Source of the DNA: Mucilaginibacter myungsuensis
GTDB lineage: Bacteria; Bacteroidota; Bacteroidia; Sphingobacteriales; Sphingobacteriaceae
DNA length: 64,000 bases
Assembly: GCF_015222005.1 (NCBI RefSeq)
Contig: NZ_JADFFL010000002.1
Span: 124,001 to 188,000, forward strand
Direction of reading: 5' to 3'
Shown in pieces: positions 43,197 to 52,001 of this stretch. The position numbers and the translations under genes are program-made. How positions within the stretch are numbered: the first letter of the stretch is position 1; every line of letters starts with the position of its first letter. The notes under the pieces are model-generated. The model was not told the DNA's origin. It saw only the letters and a program-made list of their open reading frames with translations, and did not search any database.

Positions 43197-43511
43197 TTAA
43201 TCTATCTCTACGGTCTTGCCCTTGCGCGGGTCTTCGGGCAGGATCTCCATATTGGGATAGTCTACATATTCGGCATACCATTGTATAGCGTCTATTACGT
43301 CGAGCGCATCGTCGGGCGTTACATTGATGGTTTCGAAAGCGTAAAGTTTGCCGTAAGCAGATCCATAAAGTTGAATTTCGTTAGGATCGGGTTCAAAGCG
43401 GTTTTCGTCAACGCATATAACGCTGACTTTAAGACCTGTGTCGCGGGAGTGTATCACGTCTCGGCAAGGATCCCTGGGGTCGGTAGCTAATAAATATATA
43501 TTGTGATCCAT
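43197..43511 (-). CDS. Hypothetical protein, small and acidic
   Basis: The chosen start at 43511 (MDHNIYLLATD) gives 104 residues; the frame stays open to 43595, but the upstream part is low-quality sequence. The protein is acidic, ends in DPRKGKTVEID and has no motif I recognise. Its stop lies 3 bp from the converging rarA stop. Confidence 0.6.
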   Translation of the reverse strand: MDHNIYLLATDPRDPCRDVIHSRDTGLKVSVICVDENRFEPDPNEIQLYGSAYGKLYAFETINVTPDDALDVIDAIQWYAEYVDYPNMEILPEDPRKGKTVEID

Positions 43512-43860
43512 CTTACAACCATAACATCGGTCATTAAAATTTGATTTAATTTTTTTTTGGAATGACCGTGGTAAAGTCTTTTTAACGGCAGCCACGTGGT
43601 AAAGGTTATGCTGTATCAGTTAACCTCGCCAATATTAATAATTAATTCCTCACCACACGAGTTAAAAAATACCCAATTTGAGTAACGGATTTCCCGGCGA
43701 TATTCTCTACATCACTCAAAAACACTGTTTTTACCCATAATAGCCCCTTTTATGCCCTTGGCATAGCAATTGAATTAAATTAAATGCCCTTCCAAAGGGC
43801 TGTTTTTCATAGGTAGATGTAGAGGCCGAAGTACTGCGAGAGTGTTTCGGTCTTTTTTGT
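43512..43860. other. Intergenic region with three stem-loops, possible small RNA
   Basis: No protein gene is supported. Hairpins lie at 43751-43765 (TATGCC/GGCATA, 3-nt loop), 43786-43800 (GCCCTT/AAGGGC followed by TGTTTTT) and 43824-43852 (GGCCGAA/TTCGGTC followed by six T). The last two look like rho-independent terminators on the plus strand. No plus-strand gene ends here, since rarA stops far upstream, so an unannotated plus-strand RNA may end at one of them. Confidence 0.4.
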
Positions 43861-44070
43861 GTCTTGATTTCACAGATTTGACGATGATTTCACAGATTTT
43901 CTTTTCTTGAACTTCACAGATCTAAGCAGAACATCTCCGATCATCTTTAAATCGTAACAAGACTATTCGGCGATGAGATCCTTAAAGATCTGTGGAATCC
44001 TCCGCCAATCGGTGGAATCAAGAAAAATAAGATCTGTGGAATCCTCCTACCATCTGTGAGATCAAGAAAA
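43861..44070. repeat. Palindromic element with CTTGATTTCACAGATT arms, copy 1
   Basis: The left half repeats TTTCACAGAT with CTTGA and TTTTCTT pieces. The right half carries the inverse, ATCTGTGGAATC and ATCAAGAAAA. The two halves fold on each other over about 210 bp. A related element is at 54596-54732. It lies directly upstream of the LytS-type kinase at 44145. Confidence 0.7.
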
Positions 44071-44109
44071 TGGACTCGTCACATTTTTTGCACCCTTCGT
44101 CACATTTTA

Positions 44110-44140
44110 TTTATCAAGCCCTTTGCATGCTGTAACCTTG
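44110..44140 (+). promoter_or_regulatory. Candidate promoter abutting the kinase start
   Basis: TTTA at 44110-44113 and TAACCTTG at 44133-44140 are 19 bp apart, each one base off the Bacteroidota consensus. The -7 element ends 4 bp before the ATG at 44145. Confidence 0.45.
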
Positions 44141-44144
44141 TGGC

Positions 44145-45611
44145 ATGGAAAAGAAACCTTCATTTATTTCTTATCGCCGAGTAGAATTCGCTATTGCTAC
44201 CTTTATTACCATATACATTCTATTTCTGGCCTTAACCGACGCACCCCGGGAAAGAATGTGGGCTGCCTGCTTGATAACAGTATCGACCTATTGCAGTTTT
44301 TTGATCTTGAATTATTGGGTATGGCCACAATACGTGCAAAAAAAGCGCTATTGGGAAGCCGTGGGGCTAACAGTGATCTTAGCGTTTTTAGCCAGCCTGA
44401 CCTACATGGTCTATTTCAGTTATAAATACAACTGGATACGTAAAATCGAAGATGACCCCAACCGTTTCTTTCTGCAACAGGGATGCAGCATGGCCTTGGC
44501 TTTCCTTATGTTTTACATTGTCTATGTGATCGTTCGCGAAATAGTTGCTTATCAGCATCGATCGGCATTGAACACATCCGATCTGAGTTCACGCATTACC
44601 CGCGAAATTATGTTGGTGTTTGGCCTTTGGTTCGGTGGCATGATGCTCTTGTTGGTCTTTCAACATACCGGCCTCTTCAGGGTGATATTAGGGTTCTACT
44701 TTTTCTTTCTGCCCTACGCGTTCATCGTCTATTTCGTGAATTTGTATTGGCTTATCCCGGCTTATAAGCAAGGGCGTATTCAAAGCAGTTTGCTGTACTT
44801 CTTCGCTGTTTTAGCAGTTTGTGTGTCGTTCGGTATCATCGAGGTAGCGTTTCTACTGCAAACCTACCGACTACCTTTTATGGGATACGTATTGTTTTAT
44901 TGGGTGATACCTACTCCGCTGATCATTGGGTTAACATGGCGGGTTTACTTAAATAACGAGGCAACCTATCAACAACTCCAAAAACTTAAGACCGCTCTCG
45001 GCACCAGCGATGCTAACCTGCAATACCTGCGGGCGCAGATCAACCCGCACTTCCTATTCAACGCGCTAAATACGCTTTACGGCACAGCCCTGTTAGAAAA
45101 AGCCGAGAAGACTGGCGAGGGCATCCAAAAGCTGGGCGATATGATGCGCTTTATGCTGCATGAAAATAATATGGACAAGATAGCCCTGAGCCGCGAGCTG
45201 GATTATATCCACAACTATATCGATCTGCAAAATATGCGTCTGGCCTTATCGCCGGAGATGAATATTGATATACAGATAGAGGATATAATCGGTTACTACG
45301 AGATAGCCCCGATGTTATTGATACCGTTTATAGAGAACGCATATAAACATGGCATCAGTCACCAAAATAAGTCGTGGATAAACGTTAACCTTTACAAGCG
45401 CGATAACATCCTGCACCTGGATGTACACAACAGCATGCACCCATATAACGAGAATGATCCCGAACGCGACCGATCGGGTACCGGCCTCAACAACGTTAAA
45501 CAACGCTTGCAACTGAGCTATCCCGACAAGCACGAACTGGTGGTGCGCGAGAACGGTAAGGAATTTTTCATCCACCTATCTATCGAATTGACGATCATCA
45601 AAACTTTGTAA
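44145..45611 (+). CDS. LytS-type sensor histidine kinase with eight membrane helices
   Basis: The 488-residue kinase has about eight membrane helices filling residues 18-270. The His_kinase domain carries INPHFLFNALNT (phospho-accepting His) and the ATP-binding segments LLIPFIENAYKHG and GTGLNNVKQRL. Its partner regulator is not next to it but 3.2 kb downstream (48806). Two secreted thioredoxin-fold genes lie between, at close spacing (7 bp to the first). The sensory input is therefore probably linked to the envelope and perhaps to redox state. Confidence 0.9.
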   Translation: MEKKPSFISYRRVEFAIATFITIYILFLALTDAPRERMWAACLITVSTYCSFLILNYWVWPQYVQKKRYWEAVGLTVILAFLASLTYMVYFSYKYNWIRKIEDDPNRFFLQQGCSMALAFLMFYIVYVIVREIVAYQHRSALNTSDLSSRITREIMLVFGLWFGGMMLLLVFQHTGLFRVILGFYFFFLPYAFIVYFVNLYWLIPAYKQGRIQSSLLYFFAVLAVCVSFGIIEVAFLLQTYRLPFMGYVLFYWVIPTPLIIGLTWRVYLNNEATYQQLQKLKTALGTSDANLQYLRAQINPHFLFNALNTLYGTALLEKAEKTGEGIQKLGDMMRFMLHENNMDKIALSRELDYIHNYIDLQNMRLALSPEMNIDIQIEDIIGYYEIAPMLLIPFIENAYKHGISHQNKSWINVNLYKRDNILHLDVHNSMHPYNENDPERDRSGTGLNNVKQRLQLSYPDKHELVVRENGKEFFIHLSIELTIIKTL

Positions 45612-45618
45612 CATCATT

Positions 45619-47148
45619 ATGAAAAATATTTATTTAACCCTGATACTGGCAATCGGAGCGCTCGGTACATCAGCTCAGCAATTGGTGCTTAAAGGGCACG
45701 TAAAAGTACTACCGATAAACGACTCGATCGAGGTAAATACCTCTTACGACGGATATCATTGGAAGAAAGGGTCAATATATTTAAAGGCAAATGCTGCAGG
45801 TAATTTCAGTAAGATATTACCCTATAAACAAGCCAGGTTTGTCCAGCTGATCTATGGAAAAAGCACACAGTATATGCTGTTAACACCAGGCAGAGATGTG
45901 CAAGTATCGATCGCTGTTGATGCCGGATCAGCCCAATTTAACTTTACGGGCAAGGGCAAGCCGGAGAACGATCTGCTAAAAAAACTAAAATTAGAGGAGG
46001 AAGCGAACCTGCCATTTGTTAAAGAACTAAAATCGAAATATTCGTATGCAAACTGGTCCATAGATTCGGTGATCAGCATAAAGCTTCCGCTGATCAAAAG
46101 GAGTTTAGATAGTATCGGGTTATTGGTTAAAAAAGCCGGCCTGCCTATCGCTATTCAAGGCGCTATCAATACTCAACTTAAATACCAATATGCCAGCGGG
46201 CTGGCCAATAGTTTAGCCAATAAGCTAAACACAAGAACCAACAGGGCCGACTTTAACCTCAAATATATTGATGCTGTATTGACAAATTTTACCGTCCCGC
46301 AAAAACAAGAATTGGAGATAAGCGCAGCGGCAAATTATTACCTGGATGCTTACATGAAACTAAAATTGTGGAAAGGGATGTATCAATACCGCACCGATAA
46401 GGATACCATCCACGCGGCAGCTATATTTAAGAAAGACATGGGCGTTGTCTATGCCGATTTGGCGAACGACCCCGATCGCACTAACGAGGTTTATTTGTTC
46501 GGGACCCGGCTTAAAACCATTGTGCCGGCTTATGCCTGGGAAAAGCATCTCACCAATTTGTTATACCGTTTTTGTATGCAGGGACAATTGCAGACCGCAA
46601 CCAAAATGATGCGGTTCATTAAGAACAATTGCGAGGACAAGCAATATATATTAGTAAGCGAAAAAATGTTCGCTCCCTTAAAACAACAGCGCGACCAATA
46701 TGCCAATAATCTGAACATCAAGATACGCGCCGATTACCGCACCACTTCAACAGTGAAAGATATGGTGGCACCGTATAAAGGCAAAGTAGTTTTTGTTGAT
46801 ATGTGGGGGACCTGGTGCCCTTACTGTATATCGGATATGGAGTTTGAGCCGGCGCTAAAAGAACGCTTGAAAGATAAAGAGGTAGTGTTTTTATACATTG
46901 CCCGGGATGAAGATGAGGACGATGAAAAATGGCGCGACTTTATTTTTATCAACAACCTTACCGGCGAACACATCCGCAGAAATTCTGATCAGATATCGTC
47001 GGTATGGAACGAGTTCGGGATACCGGATAACGAACAGGCTTACCCGCGTTATTTGATATTTGACAAAGACGGTAAACTTGTCGAAAAGAATGCAAAACGG
47101 CCAACTGACAAAGCTGGCCTGGCCGTACAAATAGAAAAATACCTTTAA
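45619..47148 (+). CDS. Secreted TlpA-like thioredoxin, first of two
   Basis: The 509-residue protein has a signal peptide (to about residue 20, TSAQ), an N-terminal beta domain and a helical middle. A C-terminal TlpA-type thioredoxin domain carries the redox motif CPYC in WGTWCPYC. It lies 7 bp after the sensor-kinase gene and is followed by a paralogue. It is probably a periplasmic disulfide reductase or a redox partner of the sensor. Function in this operon is inferred from position only. Confidence 0.87.
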   Translation: MKNIYLTLILAIGALGTSAQQLVLKGHVKVLPINDSIEVNTSYDGYHWKKGSIYLKANAAGNFSKILPYKQARFVQLIYGKSTQYMLLTPGRDVQVSIAVDAGSAQFNFTGKGKPENDLLKKLKLEEEANLPFVKELKSKYSYANWSIDSVISIKLPLIKRSLDSIGLLVKKAGLPIAIQGAINTQLKYQYASGLANSLANKLNTRTNRADFNLKYIDAVLTNFTVPQKQELEISAAANYYLDAYMKLKLWKGMYQYRTDKDTIHAAAIFKKDMGVVYADLANDPDRTNEVYLFGTRLKTIVPAYAWEKHLTNLLYRFCMQGQLQTATKMMRFIKNNCEDKQYILVSEKMFAPLKQQRDQYANNLNIKIRADYRTTSTVKDMVAPYKGKVVFVDMWGTWCPYCISDMEFEPALKERLKDKEVVFLYIARDEDEDDEKWRDFIFINNLTGEHIRRNSDQISSVWNEFGIPDNEQAYPRYLIFDKDGKLVEKNAKRPTDKAGLAVQIEKYL

Positions 47149-47166
47149 ATATTCGCCTATTATCAT

Positions 47167-47290
47167 AACCACAAATCGCGTAAAGAGAAAACCACAAGTA
47201 CACAAAGGCATAGTTCGCTAATACATCGTGCAAAGCTTTGTGCCCTTTGTGTCTATAATGGATCTACCAGTCTTTGTGCGCTTTGTGGTT
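47167..47290. repeat. Palindromic element between the two thioredoxin genes
   Basis: The outer arms AACCACAAATCGCG and CGCTTTGTGGTT pair with few mismatches. An inner pair CACAAAGGCA/TGCCCTTTGTG adds a second hairpin. It occupies nearly all of the 166-bp gap, and the true start of the next gene (47315) lies after it. Confidence 0.65.
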
Positions 47291-47314
47291 AAATTCGTCA
47301 AACACCAACCAAAA

Positions 47315-48805
47315 ATGAAAAAAATAACCATAACCGTCCTCTTAGCCATAGCCACCCTAAGCAGCATGGCCCAATTTAAGATCAGTGGCCATATAGATCA
47401 TATATCCAGGCCCGACAGCATTATCCTGAACCTCCCTTATGTTTACGGATACTACCGCGAGAATAACCAGACCATTCCCGTTGATGCTAAAGGGAATTTC
47501 AGCTTTACCGTTCCGCTCAGAGAGCAAAAATTCGCGACTATCGATTGGCAAAATAAAGAGATATCGATATTGATGACCCCGGGGAAGTCGCTGCTGCTTA
47601 CGCTGGATACCGGTCGCCAATTTAAAAAGTTTGCCGGGACCGCCGGTATTGAGAACGATCTGTTACATCAAGCCAAACTGCACGACATTGCCTTTTTTAT
47701 GCAAGGCGACCGCACTAATAACAAATACGGTTTGCTCAACGCAGCCGAAATGGAAGCGCAAGTGGTAAAACCCTGGCTAAAAATGCGGGACGATATGATC
47801 ACTAAGATCAACGCGTCGGCCTTACCTACCCAAACTAAAACGCTTATCGCATCAGAAGTGAAGTATTTCCATTATGCTATTCTGAGCGATTTTGGCCGGG
47901 TGATGATACCCGTCGATATGAAAAAGGTGGATGACTTTATTTTATCCGTTTTTGACGGCACTACACCCCAAGCCGATGTATTCCCCGCAGGACCGATGTA
48001 TTACTACTTTCACAAGGCTTATTTGAATTACACCGAGACCAAAGCGGTGGCCAAGTACGGCCAAAAAGATCCGCGGGCGTTTTTGGAAATTTATAAAATG
48101 CCGCTGGATAGTGCCAAGGTGTTAGTGAACGCCAAAGGAAAGCCTTACATCAATTGGATATTGGTAAAAAACAACGCCGACCCTAAAGTGGCCGAGCAAT
48201 ACCTTGCCCAGGCTATCTTTACCCAGATCCACGATAAGAATATCAATTTTGCCGAAACGCTGATGAGCGAGTTGGAAAAGACCTTCCCGCAAAGCGTGCA
48301 TAAACAGTTCCTGCAAAACAAGATCACCGGGTTGAACGCGTTGTATCTGGCTAATAAGAATAACGAGAGCATACAGGTTTTTAAAGGTTATGAAAAGGTA
48401 AAGTCGATATATAACATCGTGAGTACCCTAAAAGGTAAAGTGGTTTACCTGGACATTTGGGGAACATGGTGCGGCCCTTGTAAAGAGGAGATCGCTTATC
48501 TGCCTAAGCTTAAAAAGCATTTTGAAGGTAAGGATGTAGTGTACCTTTACCTGGATATGGACGACGACGAAAAGGACGAAGCCTGGAAACAATTTATCCG
48601 CGTTAACGGGATGACCGGCATCCACATCCGCAAGAACGGCAAAGATGTACAAGCCTTTTGGGCCGAGTTACAAGCCGACGAAAACAAGCGTGGTTATTAC
48701 CCAACTTACTTTATCTTCAACAAAGATGGTAAATTAGTCCAGCCAAATGCCGAGCGCCCAAGCGCCGAAGATGCGCTGTACAAACAATTAGAAAAATACC
48801 TGTAA
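47315..48805 (+). CDS. Secreted TlpA-like thioredoxin, second of two
   Basis: The start at 47315 (MKKITITVLL) gives a signal peptide ending at SMAQ; an opening at 47228 would start in repeat DNA. The 496-residue protein has the same order of regions as its neighbour and the redox motif CGPC in WGTWCGPC, the classical thioredoxin sequence. Its stop codon directly adjoins the ATG of the response-regulator gene (TAAATG), so the genes are translationally linked. Confidence 0.87.
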   Translation: MKKITITVLLAIATLSSMAQFKISGHIDHISRPDSIILNLPYVYGYYRENNQTIPVDAKGNFSFTVPLREQKFATIDWQNKEISILMTPGKSLLLTLDTGRQFKKFAGTAGIENDLLHQAKLHDIAFFMQGDRTNNKYGLLNAAEMEAQVVKPWLKMRDDMITKINASALPTQTKTLIASEVKYFHYAILSDFGRVMIPVDMKKVDDFILSVFDGTTPQADVFPAGPMYYYFHKAYLNYTETKAVAKYGQKDPRAFLEIYKMPLDSAKVLVNAKGKPYINWILVKNNADPKVAEQYLAQAIFTQIHDKNINFAETLMSELEKTFPQSVHKQFLQNKITGLNALYLANKNNESIQVFKGYEKVKSIYNIVSTLKGKVVYLDIWGTWCGPCKEEIAYLPKLKKHFEGKDVVYLYLDMDDDEKDEAWKQFIRVNGMTGIHIRKNGKDVQAFWAELQADENKRGYYPTYFIFNKDGKLVQPNAERPSAEDALYKQLEKYL

Positions 48806-49489
48806 ATGATCAAAGCCATAGCTGTAGACGATGAACCGTTAGCGTTAGAGGTGATCCGCTCGCATGCCGGGCGGGTGCCCTTTTTGCAGATGGCGGGTTA
48901 TTTTACCAACGCCTTTGAGGCTATCGACTTTATGGCCCGCGAACGTATGGATCTGCTTTTCCTGGATATTAAAATGCCCGATATCTCGGGCATCGAATTG
49001 ATGGAAGGCCTGCAGCAAAAACCAATGGTGATCTTCACCACGGCCTATGCCGAGCATGCCGTGACCAGCTATGAATTGAACGCGACGGACTATCTGCTCA
49101 AGCCATTCTCCTATCCCCGCTTTTTAAAAGCCTGCCACAAGGCGCACGAGCAATTGCAATTAAAACAAGGCAACAAACCCGCCGTGGCCGACAGCGTATT
49201 TGTAAAAACAGGCTACGAGCAAGTGAAGATCATGTTCGACGAGTTACTTTACCTGGAAGGGGGCGGCAATTACATGAGTTTTGTAATGGCCGATGGCCGC
49301 ACGATCCTATCGCGACTGACCATGACCGATGCCTTGGCCCTGCTCCCTGCCGAATTATTTGCGCGGGTGCACCGATCCTACATCATCAACAAAAGCAAAG
49401 TAGATAAAATAGAACGGCATCAATTGCACCTTGGCGGACAAACCGTGCCCGTTGGTAGTGCATTTGATGCCGTTAATATATTGAAATAG
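48806..49489 (+). CDS. LytTR-type response regulator
   Basis: The 227-residue protein has a receiver domain (DDE at 8-10, Asp54, Lys99) and a LytTR DNA-binding domain from about residue 130 (FARVHRSYIINKSKVDKIE). It follows the second thioredoxin gene with no gap. It is most likely the partner of the kinase at 44145, since no other kinase lies on this transcript. Confidence 0.93.
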   Translation: MIKAIAVDDEPLALEVIRSHAGRVPFLQMAGYFTNAFEAIDFMARERMDLLFLDIKMPDISGIELMEGLQQKPMVIFTTAYAEHAVTSYELNATDYLLKPFSYPRFLKACHKAHEQLQLKQGNKPAVADSVFVKTGYEQVKIMFDELLYLEGGGNYMSFVMADGRTILSRLTMTDALALLPAELFARVHRSYIINKSKVDKIERHQLHLGGQTVPVGSAFDAVNILK

Positions 49490-49501
49490 CCGTTGCGGCT
49501 A

Positions 49502-49966
49502 TTAGCGCATGCTCAACAGATCGACCGTGAACATCAACACCGAGTTTGGCGGGATACGGCCATTATCTGTATTGCCATAACCTAAACCCGACGGGATGTA
49601 CAGGATAATGCGACCACCTACGTTTATCTTCTGTAAACCAAGCGTCCAGCCCCTTATCACACGACCCATATCAAAGCTGATGCCATTGTTCTTATCGAAT
49701 TGCGCACCACTGCTCAGGAATTTACCCTCGTAGTTAACCGTAACGTTAGAGTTTGCGGTAGGGAATGCTCCGGTACCCGGGGTAACGACGGTGTAGTAAA
49801 AGCCAGCACTATCTTTAGTTGCCGTAAGGTTATTGCTTTTTAAATAAGCCTTGATCTGCGCGTCATCTGCAGCGGCTTGTACAGCAGCATCGAACGGGGC
49901 TTCTTTTTTACTACAAGCAGCCAGTCCGGCTACCATTACAAACAGTACTAATATGTATTTTTTCAT
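49502..49966 (-). CDS. FKBP-type peptidyl-prolyl isomerase lipoprotein
   Basis: The 154-residue protein has a lipoprotein signal with Cys in GLAACSKK and a C-terminal FKBP domain (YTVVTPGTGAFP to LMFTVDLL). Residues such as GWTLGLQKINVGGR and YIPSGLGYG are those of the isomerase fold. It probably aids folding of periplasmic or outer-membrane proteins. The stop lies 13 bp from the converging response-regulator stop. Confidence 0.92.
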   Translation of the reverse strand: MKKYILVLFVMVAGLAACSKKEAPFDAAVQAAADDAQIKAYLKSNNLTATKDSAGFYYTVVTPGTGAFPTANSNVTVNYEGKFLSSGAQFDKNNGISFDMGRVIRGWTLGLQKINVGGRIILYIPSGLGYGNTDNGRIPPNSVLMFTVDLLSMR

Positions 49967-50009
49967 CTTTTCTATAAACTCAAAACAGGGCTAAAAATTG
50001 CCCGGACCT

Positions 50010-50057
50010 CTCAACGTGATGTTCCTGATCTCTAATTAACTGATCTCTAACCTCTGA
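50010..50057. repeat. AATTAACT/CTCTAA-rich intergenic repeat
   Basis: The text GATCTCTAATTAACT at 50028-50042 also occurs in nearly the same form inside the inverted repeats that flank the S23 remnant (7467 and 7890). It is a short dispersed motif of unknown role. Confidence 0.5.
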
Positions 50058-51803
50058 CTAAAGAACCGTCCTTATCTTCAACTCCTGCATTTGCGCCTCG
50101 GCAATGGTAGATGGCGAGTCTATCATCACATCGCGGCCTGAGTTGTTCTTAGGGAAGGCGATCACATCACGGATCGAGTCCAGCTCGGCAAAGATCGATG
50201 CCAAACGGTCGAAACCGAAAGCGATACCACCATGCGGAGGTGCGCCAAACTCGAAAGCATCCAGCAAGAAGCCGAATTGCTTTTGAGCCTCTTCAGGCGA
50301 AAAGCCCAGGTGCTTGAACATCAGCGATTGCAGTTTTTTGTCAGATATACGGATAGATCCGCCACCGATCTCGGTACCGTTGATCACCAGGTCATACGCG
50401 TTAGCGCGAACTTCGCCCGGGTTGGTATCCAGCATGTCGATATCCTCCGGCTTAGGCGAGGTGAACGGGTGGTGCATAGCATGATAGCGTGCGCTCTCCT
50501 CGTCCCACTCCAACAGCGGGAAATCAAGCACCCATAAAGGCGCGAATTTGCTCTTATCGCGTAAGCCTAAACGGCCGCCTATCTCTAAGCGTAACTCGTT
50601 CATTTGCTTGCGCACTTTGTCGATCCCACCGGCCAAGATCAAAATTAAGTCGCCTGCTTCGGTGTTCAGTGCTTTGCTCCACTCGGCTAAAGCAGCTTCA
50701 TCGTAAAATTTATCTACGGACGACTTGATCGTTCCGTCCTCGTTATGGCGGGCATAGATCAGGCCAGTAGCGCCAATTTGCGGGCGTTTTAACCACTCGG
50801 TCAGCTCGTCTAATTGCTTGCGTGTGTAGTTAGCGCAACCTTTAGCGTTGATAGCTACAACCAATTCAGCATTGTCAAATACGCCAAAGTTCTTGCCTTT
50901 TACGATGTCGTTCATCTCTACAAACTCCATCCCGAAACGGATATCCGGTTTATCAGATCCGTACAGGCGCATCGCGTCCGCATAATACATTCTTGGGAAG
51001 TCTGTTAACTCCACACCTTTCACTTTGCTGAACAAGTGGCGGGTCATGCCCTCAAATATGTTCAGGATATCTTCTTGCGTAATGAAAGACATTTCGCAAT
51101 CTATCTGGGTAAACTCCGGCTGACGATCTGCACGCAGGTCCTCGTCACGGAAACATTTCACGATCTGGAAATAACGGTCGAACCCGCTCACCATCAGCAA
51201 TTGCTTAAATGTTTGCGGCGATTGTGGCAGGGCATAAAACTCGCCCGGGTTCATGCGGCTTGGTACTACGAAATCGCGCGCACCTTCCGGGGTCGATTTG
51301 ATCAGTACCGGGGTCTCTACCTCAATAAAGTCAAGGTCGCTCAGGTAACGGCGCACCTCTTGTGCCATTTTATGGCGTAGCACCAGGTTATTACGTACCG
51401 GCGTACGGCGCAGATCCAGGTAACGGTATTTAGCACGCAGCTCCTCGCCGCCGTCGGTATCATCCTCTATCATGAATGGCGGGATCTTCGACTCGTTCAG
51501 GATCTCCAGTTCTTCTACATTGATCTCGATATCGCCTGTAGCCATTTTAGCGTTCTTGCTGGTACGCTCTAACACGGTACCGGTAACGCGGATAACAAAT
51601 TCGCGGCCAAGGCTGCGGCTTTTATCGCGCAGGGCAGCGTCGGTATCGCTGTGCAGCACCAGTTGGGTCAGACCATAACGGTCGCGCACGTCAATAAAGG
51701 TAGTGCCGCCAAGGTCGCGGGATTTTTGCACCCATCCGCAAAGGGTAACCTTCTGACCAACATGGCTGATCTGTAATTCGCCGCAAGTGTGTGTACGTAG
51801 CAT
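50058..51803 (-). CDS. aspS: Aspartate--tRNA ligase
   Basis: The start at 51803 ([10 protein letters not shown]) matches the family N-terminus; an in-frame codon at 51887 adds an unrelated leader. The 581-residue protein has an OB anticodon domain (to about 110), class II motif 2 ([18 protein letters not shown]) and motif 3 (GIAFGFDRL), and the bacterial GAD insertion. It charges tRNA(Asp) with aspartate. Whether it is discriminating cannot be decided from the window. Confidence 0.96.
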   Translation of the reverse strand: MLRTHTCGELQISHVGQKVTLCGWVQKSRDLGGTTFIDVRDRYGLTQLVLHSDTDAALRDKSRSLGREFVIRVTGTVLERTSKNAKMATGDIEINVEELEILNESKIPPFMIEDDTDGGEELRAKYRYLDLRRTPVRNNLVLRHKMAQEVRRYLSDLDFIEVETPVLIKSTPEGARDFVVPSRMNPGEFYALPQSPQTFKQLLMVSGFDRYFQIVKCFRDEDLRADRQPEFTQIDCEMSFITQEDILNIFEGMTRHLFSKVKGVELTDFPRMYYADAMRLYGSDKPDIRFGMEFVEMNDIVKGKNFGVFDNAELVVAINAKGCANYTRKQLDELTEWLKRPQIGATGLIYARHNEDGTIKSSVDKFYDEAALAEWSKALNTEAGDLILILAGGIDKVRKQMNELRLEIGGRLGLRDKSKFAPLWVLDFPLLEWDEESARYHAMHHPFTSPKPEDIDMLDTNPGEVRANAYDLVINGTEIGGGSIRISDKKLQSLMFKHLGFSPEEAQKQFGFLLDAFEFGAPPHGGIAFGFDRLASIFAELDSIRDVIAFPKNNSGRDVMIDSPSTIAEAQMQELKIRTVL

Positions 51804-52001
51804 AGCTAAATTGTTGTAAAAGCGCAAAAGTAACCTTTTGACGTGAAAGCTGAAAGGTAAAAGGCGAAAGGTTTTAGCCCAACTCATTCATTCTTACCAA
51901 ATACTCTCCCAACCTTTACGGATACTCGATCTGGATTGCTACACCTCGTTTTGTTGAACACTTTTGTGATGTCAATAAAAAACACGTAAACTTAAAACAC
52001 A

